64,000 bases of DNA from Kyrpidia spormannii (GCF_002804065.1 NZ_CP024955.1:1240001-1304000); one strand, 5' to 3'; positions 16,683 to 26,558 are shown, counted from the first letter of the stretch. The notes: a model not told the origin generated them from the letters alone. Numbers and translations: made by a program.

Positions 16683-18092
16683 TCAGCCATGCTGTCCCGC
16701 GACAAACCGGCCGAAGGGTTTGTCCGGGAAGCGCCCCGAGCCGAATTCCCTCATGAGCTTGTTCAGGGACGGGTCCCAGTAAACCGGTTTTCCGCGCAAG
16801 AGGGTGGCAAGAATCTTTCCTCGAAATGTCCGACCGATGAAGGGGCTGTGCGGGTGACGATAATAGAGATCCTCCCGGCGGAGGGCCCAGGGGGTGCCGA
16901 GTTCCACGAGAACCAGGTCGGCGTCCGAGCCGGGCGCGATGGTGCCTTTTCGGGGATAAAGGCCGAACCGCTTTGCTGGGTTGGTGGCGGTGAGGGCAGT
17001 CAGGGTCTCGAGGGGGACTCCGCGCCTGTGGTAGCCTTCCTCGAGAAGTACGTTGAGGGCGGTTTGGGCGCCGGAAATGCCGCCCCAGACGCGAAAAAGG
17101 TTGCCTTCGGGATCCTCTTTCATAGAAGGTGGGCAAGGGGAGTGATCCGATCCCACGGTGTCCACCAGCCCCGCCCGAACGGCCTGCCAGAGAGCTTCCA
17201 CTTCGTCCCGTCCTCGCAAGGGGGGAGCGCATTTGGCCACGCCGCCGAGTTCTTCCAGGTCGGCGACAGTCAGGGATAGGTAGTGGGGGCAGGTCTCCAC
17301 GCTCACGTCCACTCCGGCCTCTCGCGCCGCCCGGATCCGGCGGACCACATCCGCGCTGCTCGCGTGGACGACGTGCAGGCGGCACCCGGTCAGACGGGCG
17401 ATGGCCAGGGCGCGTTCGACAGCTTCCAGTTCGGAGACCACGGGGCGGGAGGCTTCGTAATCTCGGGCTGAAACCCGCCCCTGGGACAGAAAAGATTCGG
17501 TCAGGCGTCGGGTGATCCAGGAACTTTCCGCATGGACGGCGACCACGGCGCCCAGGCGGGCTGCAATGTCCATCCCCGCCCACAGGGAGTCGTTGTCCAC
17601 AGCGGGAAAATCGTCGGTTCCAGCGTCGGTCATGAAGGCTTTGAAGCCAATCGCCCCGCACTGGCTGAGTTCGGTTAACTCCTCTGTGTTTCCGGGAATG
17701 AGCCCTCCCCACAGTCCGTAATCGATGAAAGATTTCGCCTCGGCGACCTTTCGTTTTTCCTCAAAGTGACTCCTGTCTGTCACGGGCGGGGTGCTGTTCA
17801 GGGGCATGTCAAAAAACGTTGTCACCCCACCGGCTGCCAAGCTCATGGTTCCCGTCGTGAACCCTTCCCAGTCCGCCCTTCCAGGTTCGTTCAAGTGGAC
17901 ATGGGCGTCGATGAGTCCAGGGAAAATGTACAAGCCTGTGGCGTCGATTTCCCGGTCCAATGTGGACGCCTGAGTTAATTGACTCTCCATAGCGACCACA
18001 GTACCGTGTCGAATCCGGAGATCCGTTCGCCGAGTGCCCTCCGGTGAAACCACAGTGCCCCCGCGAATCACCAAATCACCTTCATCTCTCAT
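16683..18092 (-). CDS. allB: allantoinase
   Basis: 469 residues of the cyclic amidohydrolase family. Metal ligands: H-V-H-L-N-E-P-G (His64, His66), the bridging lysine in G-F-K-A-F-M (about 149), V-H-A-E (about 187), H-V-V-H-A-S (about 243) and G-S-D-H-S-P (about 318). The N-E-P-G and D-F-like patterns favour allantoinase over dihydropyrimidinase. Hydrolyses allantoin to allantoate. The ATG overlaps the stop of an M20-peptidase stub, and the allantoate hydrolase gene lies further upstream on the same strand, so an allantoin-degradation operon is likely. Confidence 0.88.
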   Translation of the reverse strand: MRDEGDLVIRGGTVVSPEGTRRTDLRIRHGTVVAMESQLTQASTLDREIDATGLYIFPGLIDAHVHLNEPGRADWEGFTTGTMSLAAGGVTTFFDMPLNSTPPVTDRSHFEEKRKVAEAKSFIDYGLWGGLIPGNTEELTELSQCGAIGFKAFMTDAGTDDFPAVDNDSLWAGMDIAARLGAVVAVHAESSWITRRLTESFLSQGRVSARDYEASRPVVSELEAVERALAIARLTGCRLHVVHASSADVVRRIRAAREAGVDVSVETCPHYLSLTVADLEELGGVAKCAPPLRGRDEVEALWQAVRAGLVDTVGSDHSPCPPSMKEDPEGNLFRVWGGISGAQTALNVLLEEGYHRRGVPLETLTALTATNPAKRFGLYPRKGTIAPGSDADLVLVELGTPWALRREDLYYRHPHSPFIGRTFRGKILATLLRGKPVYWDPSLNKLMREFGSGRFPDKPFGRFVAGQHG

Positions 18093-18371
18093 TCCCGCCG
18101 ACTCCTTTCCGAAGAAGATCGTACAACGTCATGGTGAGGATTTTGGCGGCTAGGACCATATCATCGATGCGCACGTGTTCATCCGCCCGGTGACCGCCCG
18201 CCTCGGCCAGGGTCCTCGGGCCCGCTCCAAAGAGTACCACCGGAATCCCCGCTTCGGCAAAATGCCGGGCGTCGGTATAAAGAGGCACCCCGTGGATATC
18301 CGGTTCCCGTCCCCCCATGCGCTTCCCGGAGCGTGACCGTCATTCGGGCCTTCTCGCGTCGACAGCTTCAT
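18082..18371 (-). pseudogene. M20 deacylase (ArgE/DapE-like) C-terminal stub
   Basis: A 78-codon frame (18318-18082) matches the C-terminal end of ArgE/DapE family deacylases: G-V-P-L-Y-T-D-A-R-H-F, F-G-A-G, and H-R-A-D-E-H-V. Upstream, in another frame to ~18371, further related sequence suggests a frameshift. The metal-binding N-terminal part is missing. The stub fills the gap between the M20 hydrolase gene and allB, and its TGA lies inside the first codons of allB, so translation of the stub could still feed allB. Confidence 0.72.
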
Positions 18372-19664
18372 TCAGGGCACCTCCGCCTCTTCGGTTTGTC
18401 CCGTTGAGCCTGCTTTAGGGTGGCTGTCCATGGCTCGCAATACCGCTTCCAGGAAGACTGAGACGCCGATCTCGATGTCCTCGGGTTCCACGTACTCCTC
18501 CGGGTGGTGACTGACGCCGCCGCGGCAGCGAACGAATATCATCCCGACTTCGGTGAGGTCGGCCATGGCCAGTGCGTCATGTCCGGCTCCGCTCGGGATA
18601 AAAAGCGGCGGGTAACCATGACGGGTTATGGCCTCTGCCGCAGCCGCCATCAGCCGCGGAGAACACTGGACCGCCGGGGTGTCCAGGACGACTTCACAGC
18701 AAAAAGAAAGGCTCCCGTTTTCAGCGATACCCTCCGCTCTTTGGCAAATTTGCCTGAACACCCGCCGCCGTTCTTCGTCGTCCAAGCTGCGGACATCGAG
18801 CGTTCCCTCGACACGGCCGGGAATCACGTTGCTCGATCCCGGAAAGACCTGGAGATTCCCCACGGTGGCCACCGTGGAGGGGGACTTTCGGGCGGCCTCC
18901 TCCACGGCCAGGATGATTTCTGCCGCCCCGACCAGAGCATCCCGCCGGGCATCCATGGGTACGGTGCCGGCGTGACCGGCCAGACCTTCAACCTGGAATC
19001 GGCCGCGTACGGCACCGGCGATGCCGCTGACGACTCCACACGGAAGATGTTCATTTTCCAAGATGGGCCCTTGTTCAATGTGCAGTTCCATGTAGCCGGC
19101 GATCTGTTCCGGATCCCGCTTGGCCGAGCGGAACGCCAAAGGGTCGAGGCCAAATTCGCGGAGGGCTTCAGCCAACGTGATGCCCCGGGCATCCCGGGCG
19201 TTCAGATCCTCTCCCAGCAACGTCCCCGCCATGGCCCGGCTTCCCAGCAGCGTGGTGTGGAAGCGAGCCCCTTCCTCGTCGCAAAATACCACCACCTCCA
19301 GGGGCAAAGCGGTCTGGAAGCCAGATTCGAACAGCGCCTGGACGACCTCCAGGGCCGCCACCACCCCCAGCGTCCCATCAAAGGCTCCGCCTTCCATCAC
19401 AGAATCCAGGTGGGATCCGATGAGGAAGGCGGGGCCACCGCGCCGGTGATGGGGATAGTGGCCGATGATATTCCCCAGGGCATCGACTCGGACCACCATC
19501 CCCGTCTCTTTCATCCACCTGCGAACCAAGAGGCCGGCTTGGCGGAATTCGGATGTGAACGACAACCGCGTAACCCCTCGTTTCCCTGCACTGCAATGAG
19601 CCAGTTCTTTGAGCCGGTGGAGCACCCGTTCCATCCGGATAGGAATCTCGAACATTGGCAACAC
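18372..19664 (-). CDS. allC: allantoate amidohydrolase / N-carbamoyl amino acid hydrolase (M20)
   Basis: 430 residues with the AllC/hydantoinase-carbamoylase signature: G-S-H-L-D-S (about 82), G-A-F-D-G-T-L-G (about 92), C-D-E-E-G (about 129), H-I-E-Q-G (about 194) and G-L-A-G-H-A-G-T in the dimerisation lid. The C-terminal S-G-A-G-H-D-A and S-H-H-P-E-E-Y motifs supply the last ligands. Two metal ions are expected. Next to allB, the best guess is release of ammonia from allantoate to give ureidoglycine/ureidoglycolate; an N-carbamoylase is the alternative. Divergent from the PucR stub. Confidence 0.82.
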   Translation of the reverse strand: MLPMFEIPIRMERVLHRLKELAHCSAGKRGVTRLSFTSEFRQAGLLVRRWMKETGMVVRVDALGNIIGHYPHHRRGGPAFLIGSHLDSVMEGGAFDGTLGVVAALEVVQALFESGFQTALPLEVVVFCDEEGARFHTTLLGSRAMAGTLLGEDLNARDARGITLAEALREFGLDPLAFRSAKRDPEQIAGYMELHIEQGPILENEHLPCGVVSGIAGAVRGRFQVEGLAGHAGTVPMDARRDALVGAAEIILAVEEAARKSPSTVATVGNLQVFPGSSNVIPGRVEGTLDVRSLDDEERRRVFRQICQRAEGIAENGSLSFCCEVVLDTPAVQCSPRLMAAAAEAITRHGYPPLFIPSGAGHDALAMADLTEVGMIFVRCRGGVSHHPEEYVEPEDIEIGVSVFLEAVLRAMDSHPKAGSTGQTEEAEVP

Positions 19665-19781
19665 CTCTGTTGGTGTATCCTACCCCTCGGGATGACCCCT
19701 GTCATTGGTCAGGTTCACCGGTTTCGCAGGCACGAATTATGTATGGTATCCAACTGTCTAACTTACTGACTTATTATGATA

Positions 19782-19813
19782 TATAATATTACGCATAGGA
19801 GGTGATGAGGCGA
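19782..19813 (+). promoter_or_regulatory. -10 box and strong ribosome site of the PucR stub
   Basis: TATAAT at 19782-19787 in an AT-rich stretch, then AGGAGGTGAT at about 19797-19806 before ATG 19813. The -35 is not clear. The translation signals are among the best in the window, although the gene behind them is truncated. Confidence 0.5.
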
Positions 19814-20131
19814 TGAATGTGAGGGATTTGTTGGCTATTCCGATTCTTGCCGATGCAAAGGTTGTAGCAGGGGCGTCAGGTCTTGCGCGAAATGTTCAAT
19901 CAGTGAACATGATGGATGCGCCGGATATTATCGATTTTCTCAAACCAAACGAACTTTTGGTCACCACCGGATACGGCCTAAAAGATCACCCCGGTGCCCT
20001 GGTGGATTTGGTCCGCCAAATGGCGCAAAAAGGCTGCGCCGGCTTGGGGATCAAGATCCGGCGGTTCCTTCCGGAGACCCCTCCGGAGATGGTCCGGGCC
20101 GCCGATGAGTGGGCGCTGCCGATCGACGGTG
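19813..20131 (+). pseudogene. PucR-family regulator, N-terminal stub
   Basis: The first ~105 codons are the PucR/purine catabolism regulator N-terminal domain (V-R-D-L-L-A-I-P, F-L-K-P-N-E-L-L-V-T-T-G-Y). After A-D-E-W-A-L-P-I the homology stops and the sequence in the other frame becomes an NCS1 permease. The frame then runs through permease DNA to 20409 as nonsense. The GGDEF-like and C-terminal HTH parts are gone. A deletion, not a point mutation, joins the two genes. Confidence 0.82.
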
Positions 20132-21475
20132 TGGATGGGTATGGTTCACAATATCGTGGCTTACGAAACGGCGGGCAGCCTGCTTGGACTCGGGATGAGT
20201 GTGTGGCAGGCTCTGGCCACCGTCGTCGTGGCGAATGTGATCTTGATCCTTGCGATGTGGGTGAACAGCGTGGCTGGGGCCAAATACGGGATTCCGTTTC
20301 CGGTGTTGGTGAGAGCGTCGTTTGGTCATCAAGCGGCACAGATCCCGGTGTTGATCCGGGCATTTGTGGCGATTTTCTGGTTTGCCGTACAGTCCTGGGC
20401 GGGCAGTAAGGCGGTTGGCGCCGTGCTCGGCCTTCTCATTCCCGGTTGGGCGGCTCTGGGTGACGTTCATGTGCTTGGAATGGGTCTGAACGACGCTCTA
20501 GCATATGCCGTGTTCTGGGTGCTGCATGCGTACGTGATTTCACATGGAATGGAACGTGTGAAATTTTTCGAACTGTGGGCGGGACCATTGGTGATTGTGC
20601 TCGGCCTCGGTTTGGTCACTTGGGCCTTGGTCGCGGCGCACGGGGTCGGCCCCCTTTTTGCTGAACCAAGCAAGTTGACGAACGGTCAGTTTTGGCACGT
20701 GTTCTTCCTCTCGGTCACCGGTTTGATTGGTGTGTGGGCGACGTTGGTTCTCAACATCCCTGACTTTACCCGGTTTGCCCGGAGCCAAAAGGATCAGGTG
20801 GTCGGGCAGGCGATCGGGCTGCCCGGCACGGCGATTGTTTTTGCCGTGATGAGCATTATCATTACATCCGGGACCATCGTGGTATTCGGTCGACCGATAT
20901 GGGATCCGGTGGAGCTGTTAAAGCAGTTCCACAATCCGGTCATCCTGATTCTCGGGTCGTTTTCCCTATTGGTTGCGACGCTGTCGGTGAACGTTGCGGC
21001 AAATGTCGTTTCCCCAGCATATGATTTGATCAATTTGTTCCCCAAGAAACTCAATTTTGTAAAAGCCGGGATGCTGTCCATTGTCATTGCGCTGTTCTTT
21101 GCCCCTTGGCTCTGGTTTGACAACGCAAATACGATTTTTGCGATCCTCGGTGCGATCGGGGGCACGTTGGGGCCGGTGGCGGGGATTATGATCGGTGATT
21201 TCTATTTTGTTCGTCGGAGAAACTACGATATGGCCGCTTTCTATAGTCGGAACGGTCCGTATTCCTACAGCAACGGATGGAACTTTCGAGCGTTGGTGGC
21301 GATGGGAATCGGTACGATCCTCTCTCTGATCGGGTTGTTCGTCCCGGCATTGAGCGGCCTTTACGCTTATTCATGGTTTTTGGGGGTGGGCGCCGGGTTG
21401 ATTGTTTATGTTTTTCTGATGCGGCCAAGGGAATCGGTGGTTGCACTGAGCCAGGCTTCATCGGAGGTGGATTAG
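20132..21475 (+). pseudogene. NCS1 family permease lacking its N-terminus
   Basis: From W-M-G-M-V-H-N-I-V onward (ATG codons at 20135 and 20141) about 445 residues match nucleobase:cation symporter-1 proteins such as allantoin/hydantoin permeases, ending normally at 21475. The missing part is roughly the N-terminal tail and the beginning of helix 1, which in this family contributes to substrate and sodium binding. No ribosome site precedes the internal ATGs. Next to allB/allC it was probably an allantoin permease. It may be dead or expressed weakly from an internal start. Confidence 0.75.
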
Positions 21476-21720
21476 GCTCCCGGTTTATGGCGGACCGTGG
21501 GCGCCGATCAGGAATTCGGGGGGGAGGCGGTGTGGGTGGATTCCGGTTATTGACGGGGTGACATCGGCCGTGAAGATCGCTGTGGCCATAGTTGATCTTG
21601 GGATATCCCAAAAAAGGAACAAATGACCACGCATCATCGATTGAGGCCATCTAGGAGGTTTCCTCCGGAGATTTGACGTGCTCGGGAGGAGAAAGTCTTC
21701 TCGATGGCTTTTTCTGATGT

Positions 21721-22314
21721 TCACGCCTGGCGGTACCTGCGTTTGAGGGCAACATACAAGGCAACCAGGACGGCCAGGGCGATGAGACCAGGCACCAGGT
21801 ACTGGTGCATCACCCGGTGGTAATGGGACCAGGCCACCCCGGCGAAGCGGCCGAGGGTCGTGAAGGCGGCCACCCACACCAAGGCCGACACTGCGTTGAA
21901 CAGGCTGAAGGTCAAAAAGGGCATGCGTTCAATGCCCGCGAGATAAGGCACCAGAACGCGAATTCCGGCGATGAACTTCCCAAACAGGACCACAAAGCCC
22001 CGATATTTGGCGAAGGTCCCCTCGGCCTTCGCCCATTTTTCCTCCCGGATTCCCAGGTATCGTCCGATTCGCATGACGATCGGACGCCCCAAAAAATATC
22101 CGATTCCGTAGGCGGCGGTGGAGCCGAAGATATTGCCCAAGGAGGCCGCCATGAAAAGGGGCAGGAATGCAAAGGCCCCCTTGGTCCACTCGATGCCCGA
22201 TACCACCAGCGTGGTTTCTGCGGGAAACGGCACTCCCAGATTTTCGATCAGCAAAATAAAAAAAACACCGATGTATCCATAGTGGGAGATCCAGTATTGG
22301 ACGCCCAGGTGCAA
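21721..22314 (-). CDS. DedA family membrane protein
   Basis: 197 residues from a TTG at 22314, chosen because AAAGGAG lies nine bases upstream and the family begins about here; the frame is open to 22773 only by chance. Features: E-N-L-G-V-P-F-P-A-E-T near the N-terminus, a G-x-x-x-G-Y-x-x-G-R segment and F-G-K-F-I-A-G-I-R with the conserved arginine. DedA proteins act in membrane lipid (undecaprenyl/phosphatidyl) translocation and proton-gradient maintenance. Divergent from the adenine deaminase-like gene. Confidence 0.88.
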   Translation of the reverse strand: MHLGVQYWISHYGYIGVFFILLIENLGVPFPAETTLVVSGIEWTKGAFAFLPLFMAASLGNIFGSTAAYGIGYFLGRPIVMRIGRYLGIREEKWAKAEGTFAKYRGFVVLFGKFIAGIRVLVPYLAGIERMPFLTFSLFNAVSALVWVAAFTTLGRFAGVAWSHYHRVMHQYLVPGLIALAVLVALYVALKRRYRQA

Positions 22315-22419
22315 GAGCCCTCGCTCCTTTCTTGAGTCCGGGGACACAACCAGTCTACTATAACAGTATGGCAAAGATGGTGGTTTTCCAACCATCGAGG
22401 AAGAAATGGAGGCGGTGGG

Positions 22420-24195
22420 GTGCGGATCCAAAAGTTTGAAGCCAATCGACGAGAATTGATTGAGGTGGCCCGGGGGGATCGGCCGGCCGATCTCTTCATT
22501 CGGGGTGGTACGGTGGTCAATGTCTATTCTGGGGAGTTGTTGCCCCACCACGTCGCGATCTACAAAGATCGCATCGCCTATGTCGGGCCCCGGGAGGTCG
22601 CCGTAGGGGACGAGACCCAGGTGGTGGATGCGGCGGGGATGTTCGTGGTTCCGGGGTATATCGAGACCCACTCGCATCCCTGGATTTTGTACAATCCGGT
22701 GAGCCTGGCGGAGCGCATCGTGCCTCTGGGGACAACCACGGTGGTTCACGACACCCTTTTTTTCTACCTTCATTTAGGCTACAAGGGGACTGTGCGGCTG
22801 ATCGAGGCGCTGCGGGATGTGCCCATCAATCAACTGTGGCTCGCCCGGATCGTTGCCCAGGCGGGGTATCCGGAAGAAGAGGAGTGGTTTGACCCGGTCT
22901 TCGTGCGGAAGCTGCTCGAACACGAAGATGTGATCGGAACGGCGGAGCTGACCCGCTGGCCCATGTTGTACCAGGGCGACCCCCTGATCGTGGACACGAT
23001 GGAATTCGCGAAACGGTTGGGGAAGGTATCCGATGGCCACACCGCGGGCTGTTCCTTTGAAAAATTAAACGCCTTGTCGGCCGGGGGGCTGAGTGCCTGC
23101 CACGAGGCGATCACCGCCCTGGAGGTGCTGGACCGGTTGCGCCTGGGGCTGTGGACGGTGCTGCGCAACAGTTCACTGCGCCCGGATCTGCAAGAGTTGA
23201 TCGAACCGGTGGTAGAAGGGCAGATCAGCACTCAGCGGCTCCTGATGACCACGGACGGGCCGAATCCGTCTTTTATTGCAGAGAACGGGTTTATGGACGG
23301 GCTTCTTCGCCAGGCAGTGCGGATGGGCGTGCCGGCCGTCACCGCCGTGCAGATGGTGACCCTCAACGCGGCCCAGTACCTGAAGCTCGATGACTACATC
23401 GGCGGGATTGCACCCGGGCGCCGGGCGGATGTACTGATCCTCCCGGATTTGGAGAGTTTTCGTCCGGATCGGGTTGTGAGGGGAGGACGGGAAGTCGCCC
23501 GGGATGGCCGGCTGATCGCGCCGCTACCTGAGATTGCATGGGACCGCTATCCTTCCATGAAACCATTGTCCGTCTCCGCAGAGGTACTGGCGGATCCCGA
23601 TCTGTACCGATTTGAGGCGAAAGACGGGGAAAAGGTGCCGGTGATCGAATTTATCAGTAATGTCATCACCCGGCGTACGGATACCGCGCTGTCGACAGAC
23701 GGCGAATACGTGGCGATCAGCGGCCGGCCGGATCTGGCCTATGCCGCTTTGGTAGCCCGGGATGGGACCTGGGTGGCCAAAGGGGTGATCCAGGGGTTCG
23801 GCGGTCGGATCGCGGGGCTCGCCTCCACCTACAACACCACCACCGAGCTTCTCGTCATCGGCAGGGATCCCGGGGCCATGGCCGTTGCGGCGGAGCGGGT
23901 GCGGCGGATGGGGGGCGGGATCGCCCTGGCCGAAGACGGGGAGGTCAAGCTGGATATTCCTTTGCCCCTGTACGGAATCATGTCCGACGTGCCCTTTGCC
24001 CAGGTGGTGCGGGACCACGACCGGCTTCTGGCGGCGGTCCACGATCGGGGATTTCCCTTTCACGACATTTTGTATTCCCTGCTCTTTTTGACCTGTGATT
24101 TTCTCCCGGGGCTTCGCCTGACGCCTTTGGGGCTGTACGATGTCAAAAGGGCGCAGGTGGTTCGAAAACGGCGTAATTTGCCGGTGAGGGCCTGA
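22420..24195 (+). CDS. adenine deaminase-like amidohydrolase (YerA type)
   Basis: 591 residues from GTG 22420 behind GGAGGCGG. Amidohydrolase barrel with H-S-H-P (about 85-88), H-D after the strand at about 110, D-G-H-T-A-G near 207, T-D-G-P near 286, and the C-terminal adenine deaminase domain (about 400-580). The pattern is nearer to YerA-type proteins than to the classic Ade enzyme, whose first motif is H-V-H-I-E. A role in purine or related amidine deamination is likely but the substrate is uncertain. Monocistronic, with its own terminator. Confidence 0.78.
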   Translation: MRIQKFEANRRELIEVARGDRPADLFIRGGTVVNVYSGELLPHHVAIYKDRIAYVGPREVAVGDETQVVDAAGMFVVPGYIETHSHPWILYNPVSLAERIVPLGTTTVVHDTLFFYLHLGYKGTVRLIEALRDVPINQLWLARIVAQAGYPEEEEWFDPVFVRKLLEHEDVIGTAELTRWPMLYQGDPLIVDTMEFAKRLGKVSDGHTAGCSFEKLNALSAGGLSACHEAITALEVLDRLRLGLWTVLRNSSLRPDLQELIEPVVEGQISTQRLLMTTDGPNPSFIAENGFMDGLLRQAVRMGVPAVTAVQMVTLNAAQYLKLDDYIGGIAPGRRADVLILPDLESFRPDRVVRGGREVARDGRLIAPLPEIAWDRYPSMKPLSVSAEVLADPDLYRFEAKDGEKVPVIEFISNVITRRTDTALSTDGEYVAISGRPDLAYAALVARDGTWVAKGVIQGFGGRIAGLASTYNTTTELLVIGRDPGAMAVAAERVRRMGGGIALAEDGEVKLDIPLPLYGIMSDVPFAQVVRDHDRLLAAVHDRGFPFHDILYSLLFLTCDFLPGLRLTPLGLYDVKRAQVVRKRRNLPVRA

Positions 24196-24209
24196 TCGTC
24201 AGCATCCAT

Positions 24210-24235
24210 AGAACCGGTTGCCGGTTCTGTATTTT
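24210..24235 (+). terminator. rho-independent terminator after the adenine deaminase-like gene
   Basis: Perfect 8-bp stem (24210-24217 with 24221-24228), three-base loop, then GTATTTT. Located 14 bp after the stop codon. Confidence 0.75.
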
Positions 24236-24302
24236 CACTTTAGACTGGGAGTAGGGCGGGGACCGGGCGTTTGGCAGGGGCCGCGCACCAATACGGGGAG
24301 GG

Positions 24303-25517
24303 ATGGCCGTGGATTTTGAATACTCCGAGAAGGTGAAACAACTGCAGCGCCGATTGACAGAGTTCATGGAGGAGGTCGTTTATCCGGGGGAAGAGGTGTA
24401 TGAGCAGCAGCTGCGGGAGGCGCCCAGCCGGTGGACGATCCCGCCGATTATGGAGGAGATGAAGGCGAAAGCCAAGGCGGCCGGTCTGTGGAACCTCTTT
24501 TTGCCGGACAGCGAGTACGGGGCAGGGCTGACAAACCTGGAGTATGCGCCCCTGGCCGAGATCATGGGCCGTTCGTTCATTGGGCCGGAGGTCTTCAATT
24601 GCTCTGCACCGGACACGGGCAACATGGAGGTATTGGTGCGCTACGGAAGCGAGGAGCAGAAGCGGCAGTGGCTGATCCCCCTGTTGAACGGGGAAATCCG
24701 CTCGTGCTTTAGTATGACCGAGCCGGATGTGGCCTCGTCGGACGCCACGAACATCCAGGCGAGCATTGTCAGGGACGGGGACGAATACGTCATCAATGGG
24801 CGCAAATGGTGGTCATCCGGGGCGGGGGATCCCCGGTGTAAAATCGCCATCGTCATGGGCAAGACGAACCCCAATGCGCCAAGACACGAGCAACAGTCGA
24901 TGATTCTGGTGCCCTTGGATGCCCCCGGGGTGAAGATCGAGCGTCAGTTGCCGGTTTTCGGGTATGACGACGCTCCCCACGGCCACGCCGAGATCACCTA
25001 TGAAAATGTGCGGGTGCCGGCGTCGAACATCCTGTGGGAAGAAGGGAAAGGGTTTGCCATTGCCCAGGGGAGACTGGGGCCCGGCCGGATTCACCACTGT
25101 ATGCGTTCCATCGGAGCGGCGGAACGGGCGCTGGAGTTGATGATCGACCGGGTGAAAAATCGCGTGGCTTTCGGGAAGCCCTTGGTGGAACAAGGGGTCA
25201 TTATGGAATGGATCGCGAACTCTCGAATCGAGATCGAACAAGCCCGGCTGCTGACGTTAAAGGCGGCCTACATGATGGATACCGTCGGGAATAAGGCGGC
25301 CCGAAAGGAGATCGCCATGATTAAAGTGGTGGCCCCGAACACGGCTCTCCGGGTGATTGACCGGGCGATTCAGGCCTTCGGAGGGGCGGGGGTGACCAGC
25401 GACACGCCCTTGGCGCGGATGTGGGCGAACATCCGCACGCTGCGCATCGCCGACGGTCCCGACGAGGTGCACCGCATGTCCATCGCGAAGCAGGAGATTA
25501 GGGGGCGGAAGGGCTAG
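24303..25517 (+). CDS. acyl-CoA dehydrogenase
   Basis: 404 residues in the three-domain acyl-CoA dehydrogenase fold: [10 protein letters not shown] (about 139) for the flavin, W-W-S-S-G in the middle beta domain, and Q-A-F-G-G-A-G-V (about 358) at the C-terminal flavin site. It is closest in style to the ACAD10/11-like branch. ATG 24303 touches the GGGGAGGG site; GTG 24309 has better spacing and may be the true start. FAD-linked oxidation of an acyl-CoA to the enoyl-CoA. No acyl-CoA ligase or electron-transfer flavoprotein gene is adjacent. Confidence 0.88.
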   Translation: MAVDFEYSEKVKQLQRRLTEFMEEVVYPGEEVYEQQLREAPSRWTIPPIMEEMKAKAKAAGLWNLFLPDSEYGAGLTNLEYAPLAEIMGRSFIGPEVFNCSAPDTGNMEVLVRYGSEEQKRQWLIPLLNGEIRSCFSMTEPDVASSDATNIQASIVRDGDEYVINGRKWWSSGAGDPRCKIAIVMGKTNPNAPRHEQQSMILVPLDAPGVKIERQLPVFGYDDAPHGHAEITYENVRVPASNILWEEGKGFAIAQGRLGPGRIHHCMRSIGAAERALELMIDRVKNRVAFGKPLVEQGVIMEWIANSRIEIEQARLLTLKAAYMMDTVGNKAARKEIAMIKVVAPNTALRVIDRAIQAFGGAGVTSDTPLARMWANIRTLRIADGPDEVHRMSIAKQEIRGRKG

Positions 25518-25768
25518 AGGCAGGAACAGAGTGGGGGGCCCTCCCTTCTAGGCGCCGGGGATGAGCAAGGGGATTCGGATTGCCAACCGACCGTTCGATA
25601 CGAAGGCCGGAAGGAGAAGTTGGGTGGCTCGGGGGTTCGGCGGGACGGAGGGACCGGCAAGGGAGCGCGAATACTCTTTGCGCTGCGTTGGCCGGCCCGG
25701 ATCCACCCCATCTCTTCCGGCTGTGGTAGACTGGTGTCGAGGGATGTGACGGAGCGGGGGGAACAGGA

Positions 25769-26407
25769 TTGAGTGAACAGTTGCTCTTTCTTGATTTTGA
25801 GTTCACCATGCCGGAAGATCGATCGATGCCCGAACAGTTTCGGCCGGAGATCATCGAGCTGGGTCTGGTCTCGGTGATCGACGGCGAGATCTTTGACCGA
25901 TTGTCCACTTTCGTGCGCCCGATGCGATTTCCCACCTTGACCGAGCGGTGCAAGAACTTTTTACAGATTCGCCAGGAAGATGTGGACGCGGGGATCTCCT
26001 TTCGTGAACTGGTGGAGACTTTGCAGACTTATGTCGAGTTGTGCCCGACCACGCCGGTCACTTGGGGAAACGCCGATTTGCAGGTGCTGCGGGAAAACTG
26101 TAGCCATGCCGGGCTGCCCTTTCCTTTCGATCGCCGGGAGCGGGATCTGTCCTTAGAATATAAACGGTTTTTCGGGAATCGCCAGCAGACCGGCCTCTGG
26201 AAGGCGATTGAGGAGTACGGGCGAACGGGGGTTGGCCGTCACCACCGAGCCCTGGACGACGCCTTGACGACGGTGGAGATTTTCCGGATGATCGAAAAGG
26301 ATAAGGAGTATCTGAATCGCCGGGAGCGGATGACCCTCGGGGATCGGGTGGATTTGGAGGATGTGTGGAAGAAACTGCATGACTGGCAGGTCAAAACGGC
26401 CAAATGA
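25769..26407 (+). CDS. kapD: 3'-5' exonuclease, KapD-like
   Basis: 212 residues, TTG start at 25769. DEDDh exonuclease pattern: D-F-E-F (Asp9, Glu11), W-G-N-A-D (about 94) and H-R-A-L-D-D-A (about 157-163). In Bacillus subtilis KapD is an inhibitor of the KinA pathway to sporulation and belongs to the ERI-1-like exonucleases. Single gene followed by a terminator. The 251 bp before it hold no other gene that I can support. Confidence 0.85.
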   Translation: MSEQLLFLDFEFTMPEDRSMPEQFRPEIIELGLVSVIDGEIFDRLSTFVRPMRFPTLTERCKNFLQIRQEDVDAGISFRELVETLQTYVELCPTTPVTWGNADLQVLRENCSHAGLPFPFDRRERDLSLEYKRFFGNRQQTGLWKAIEEYGRTGVGRHHRALDDALTTVEIFRMIEKDKEYLNRRERMTLGDRVDLEDVWKKLHDWQVKTAK

Positions 26408-26408
26408 A

Positions 26409-26444
26409 AGCGGGCGAACGGAGGCGTCGCCCGCTTGACTTTTT
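26409..26444 (+). terminator. terminator after kapD
   Basis: 9-bp perfect stem (26409-26417 with 26427-26435), loop of nine bases, then TGACTTTTT. Confidence 0.85.
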
Positions 26445-26486
26445 AGGCGCTGGTGTGCCGATCCTTTGATCGAGGGTCCGGACTCC

Positions 26487-26558
26487 TCAGCGACCGAGCC
26501 AGAGCCCGGCAGCGAAGAGAAGCCCGAAAGTCCAGTAATGTAAGGCCGCCCATTTCAT
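26487..26558 (-). CDS. possible 23-residue membrane peptide
   Basis: Begins at ATG 26558, nine bases after an AGAGGAG ribosome site, and stops at 26487. The peptide starts M-K-W-A-A-L-H-Y-W, has one hydrophobic helix of about 15 residues and ends W-L-G-R, the composition of a single-pass small membrane protein. It lies 143 bp downstream of the MFS gene on the same strand. Small accessory peptides of transporters are known, but no family is recognised here. An upstream ATG (26567) would overlap the ribosome site. Confidence 0.45.
   Translation of the reverse strand: MKWAALHYWTFGLLFAAGLWLGR

Noticed and set aside
16402-17712. Minus-strand open frame of 436 codons across amtB and allB
   Set aside because: It is a high-GC frame shadow rich in Arg/Pro/Gly that overlaps two well-supported genes in other frames.
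21476-21720. Structured-looking stretch after the NCS1 permease as a riboswitch
   Set aside because: Only short hairpins (AGGAGG/CCTCC, GAGAA/TTCTC) and a GATGGC-TTTTT end are visible; no known riboswitch blocks match and it lies downstream, not upstream, of genes.
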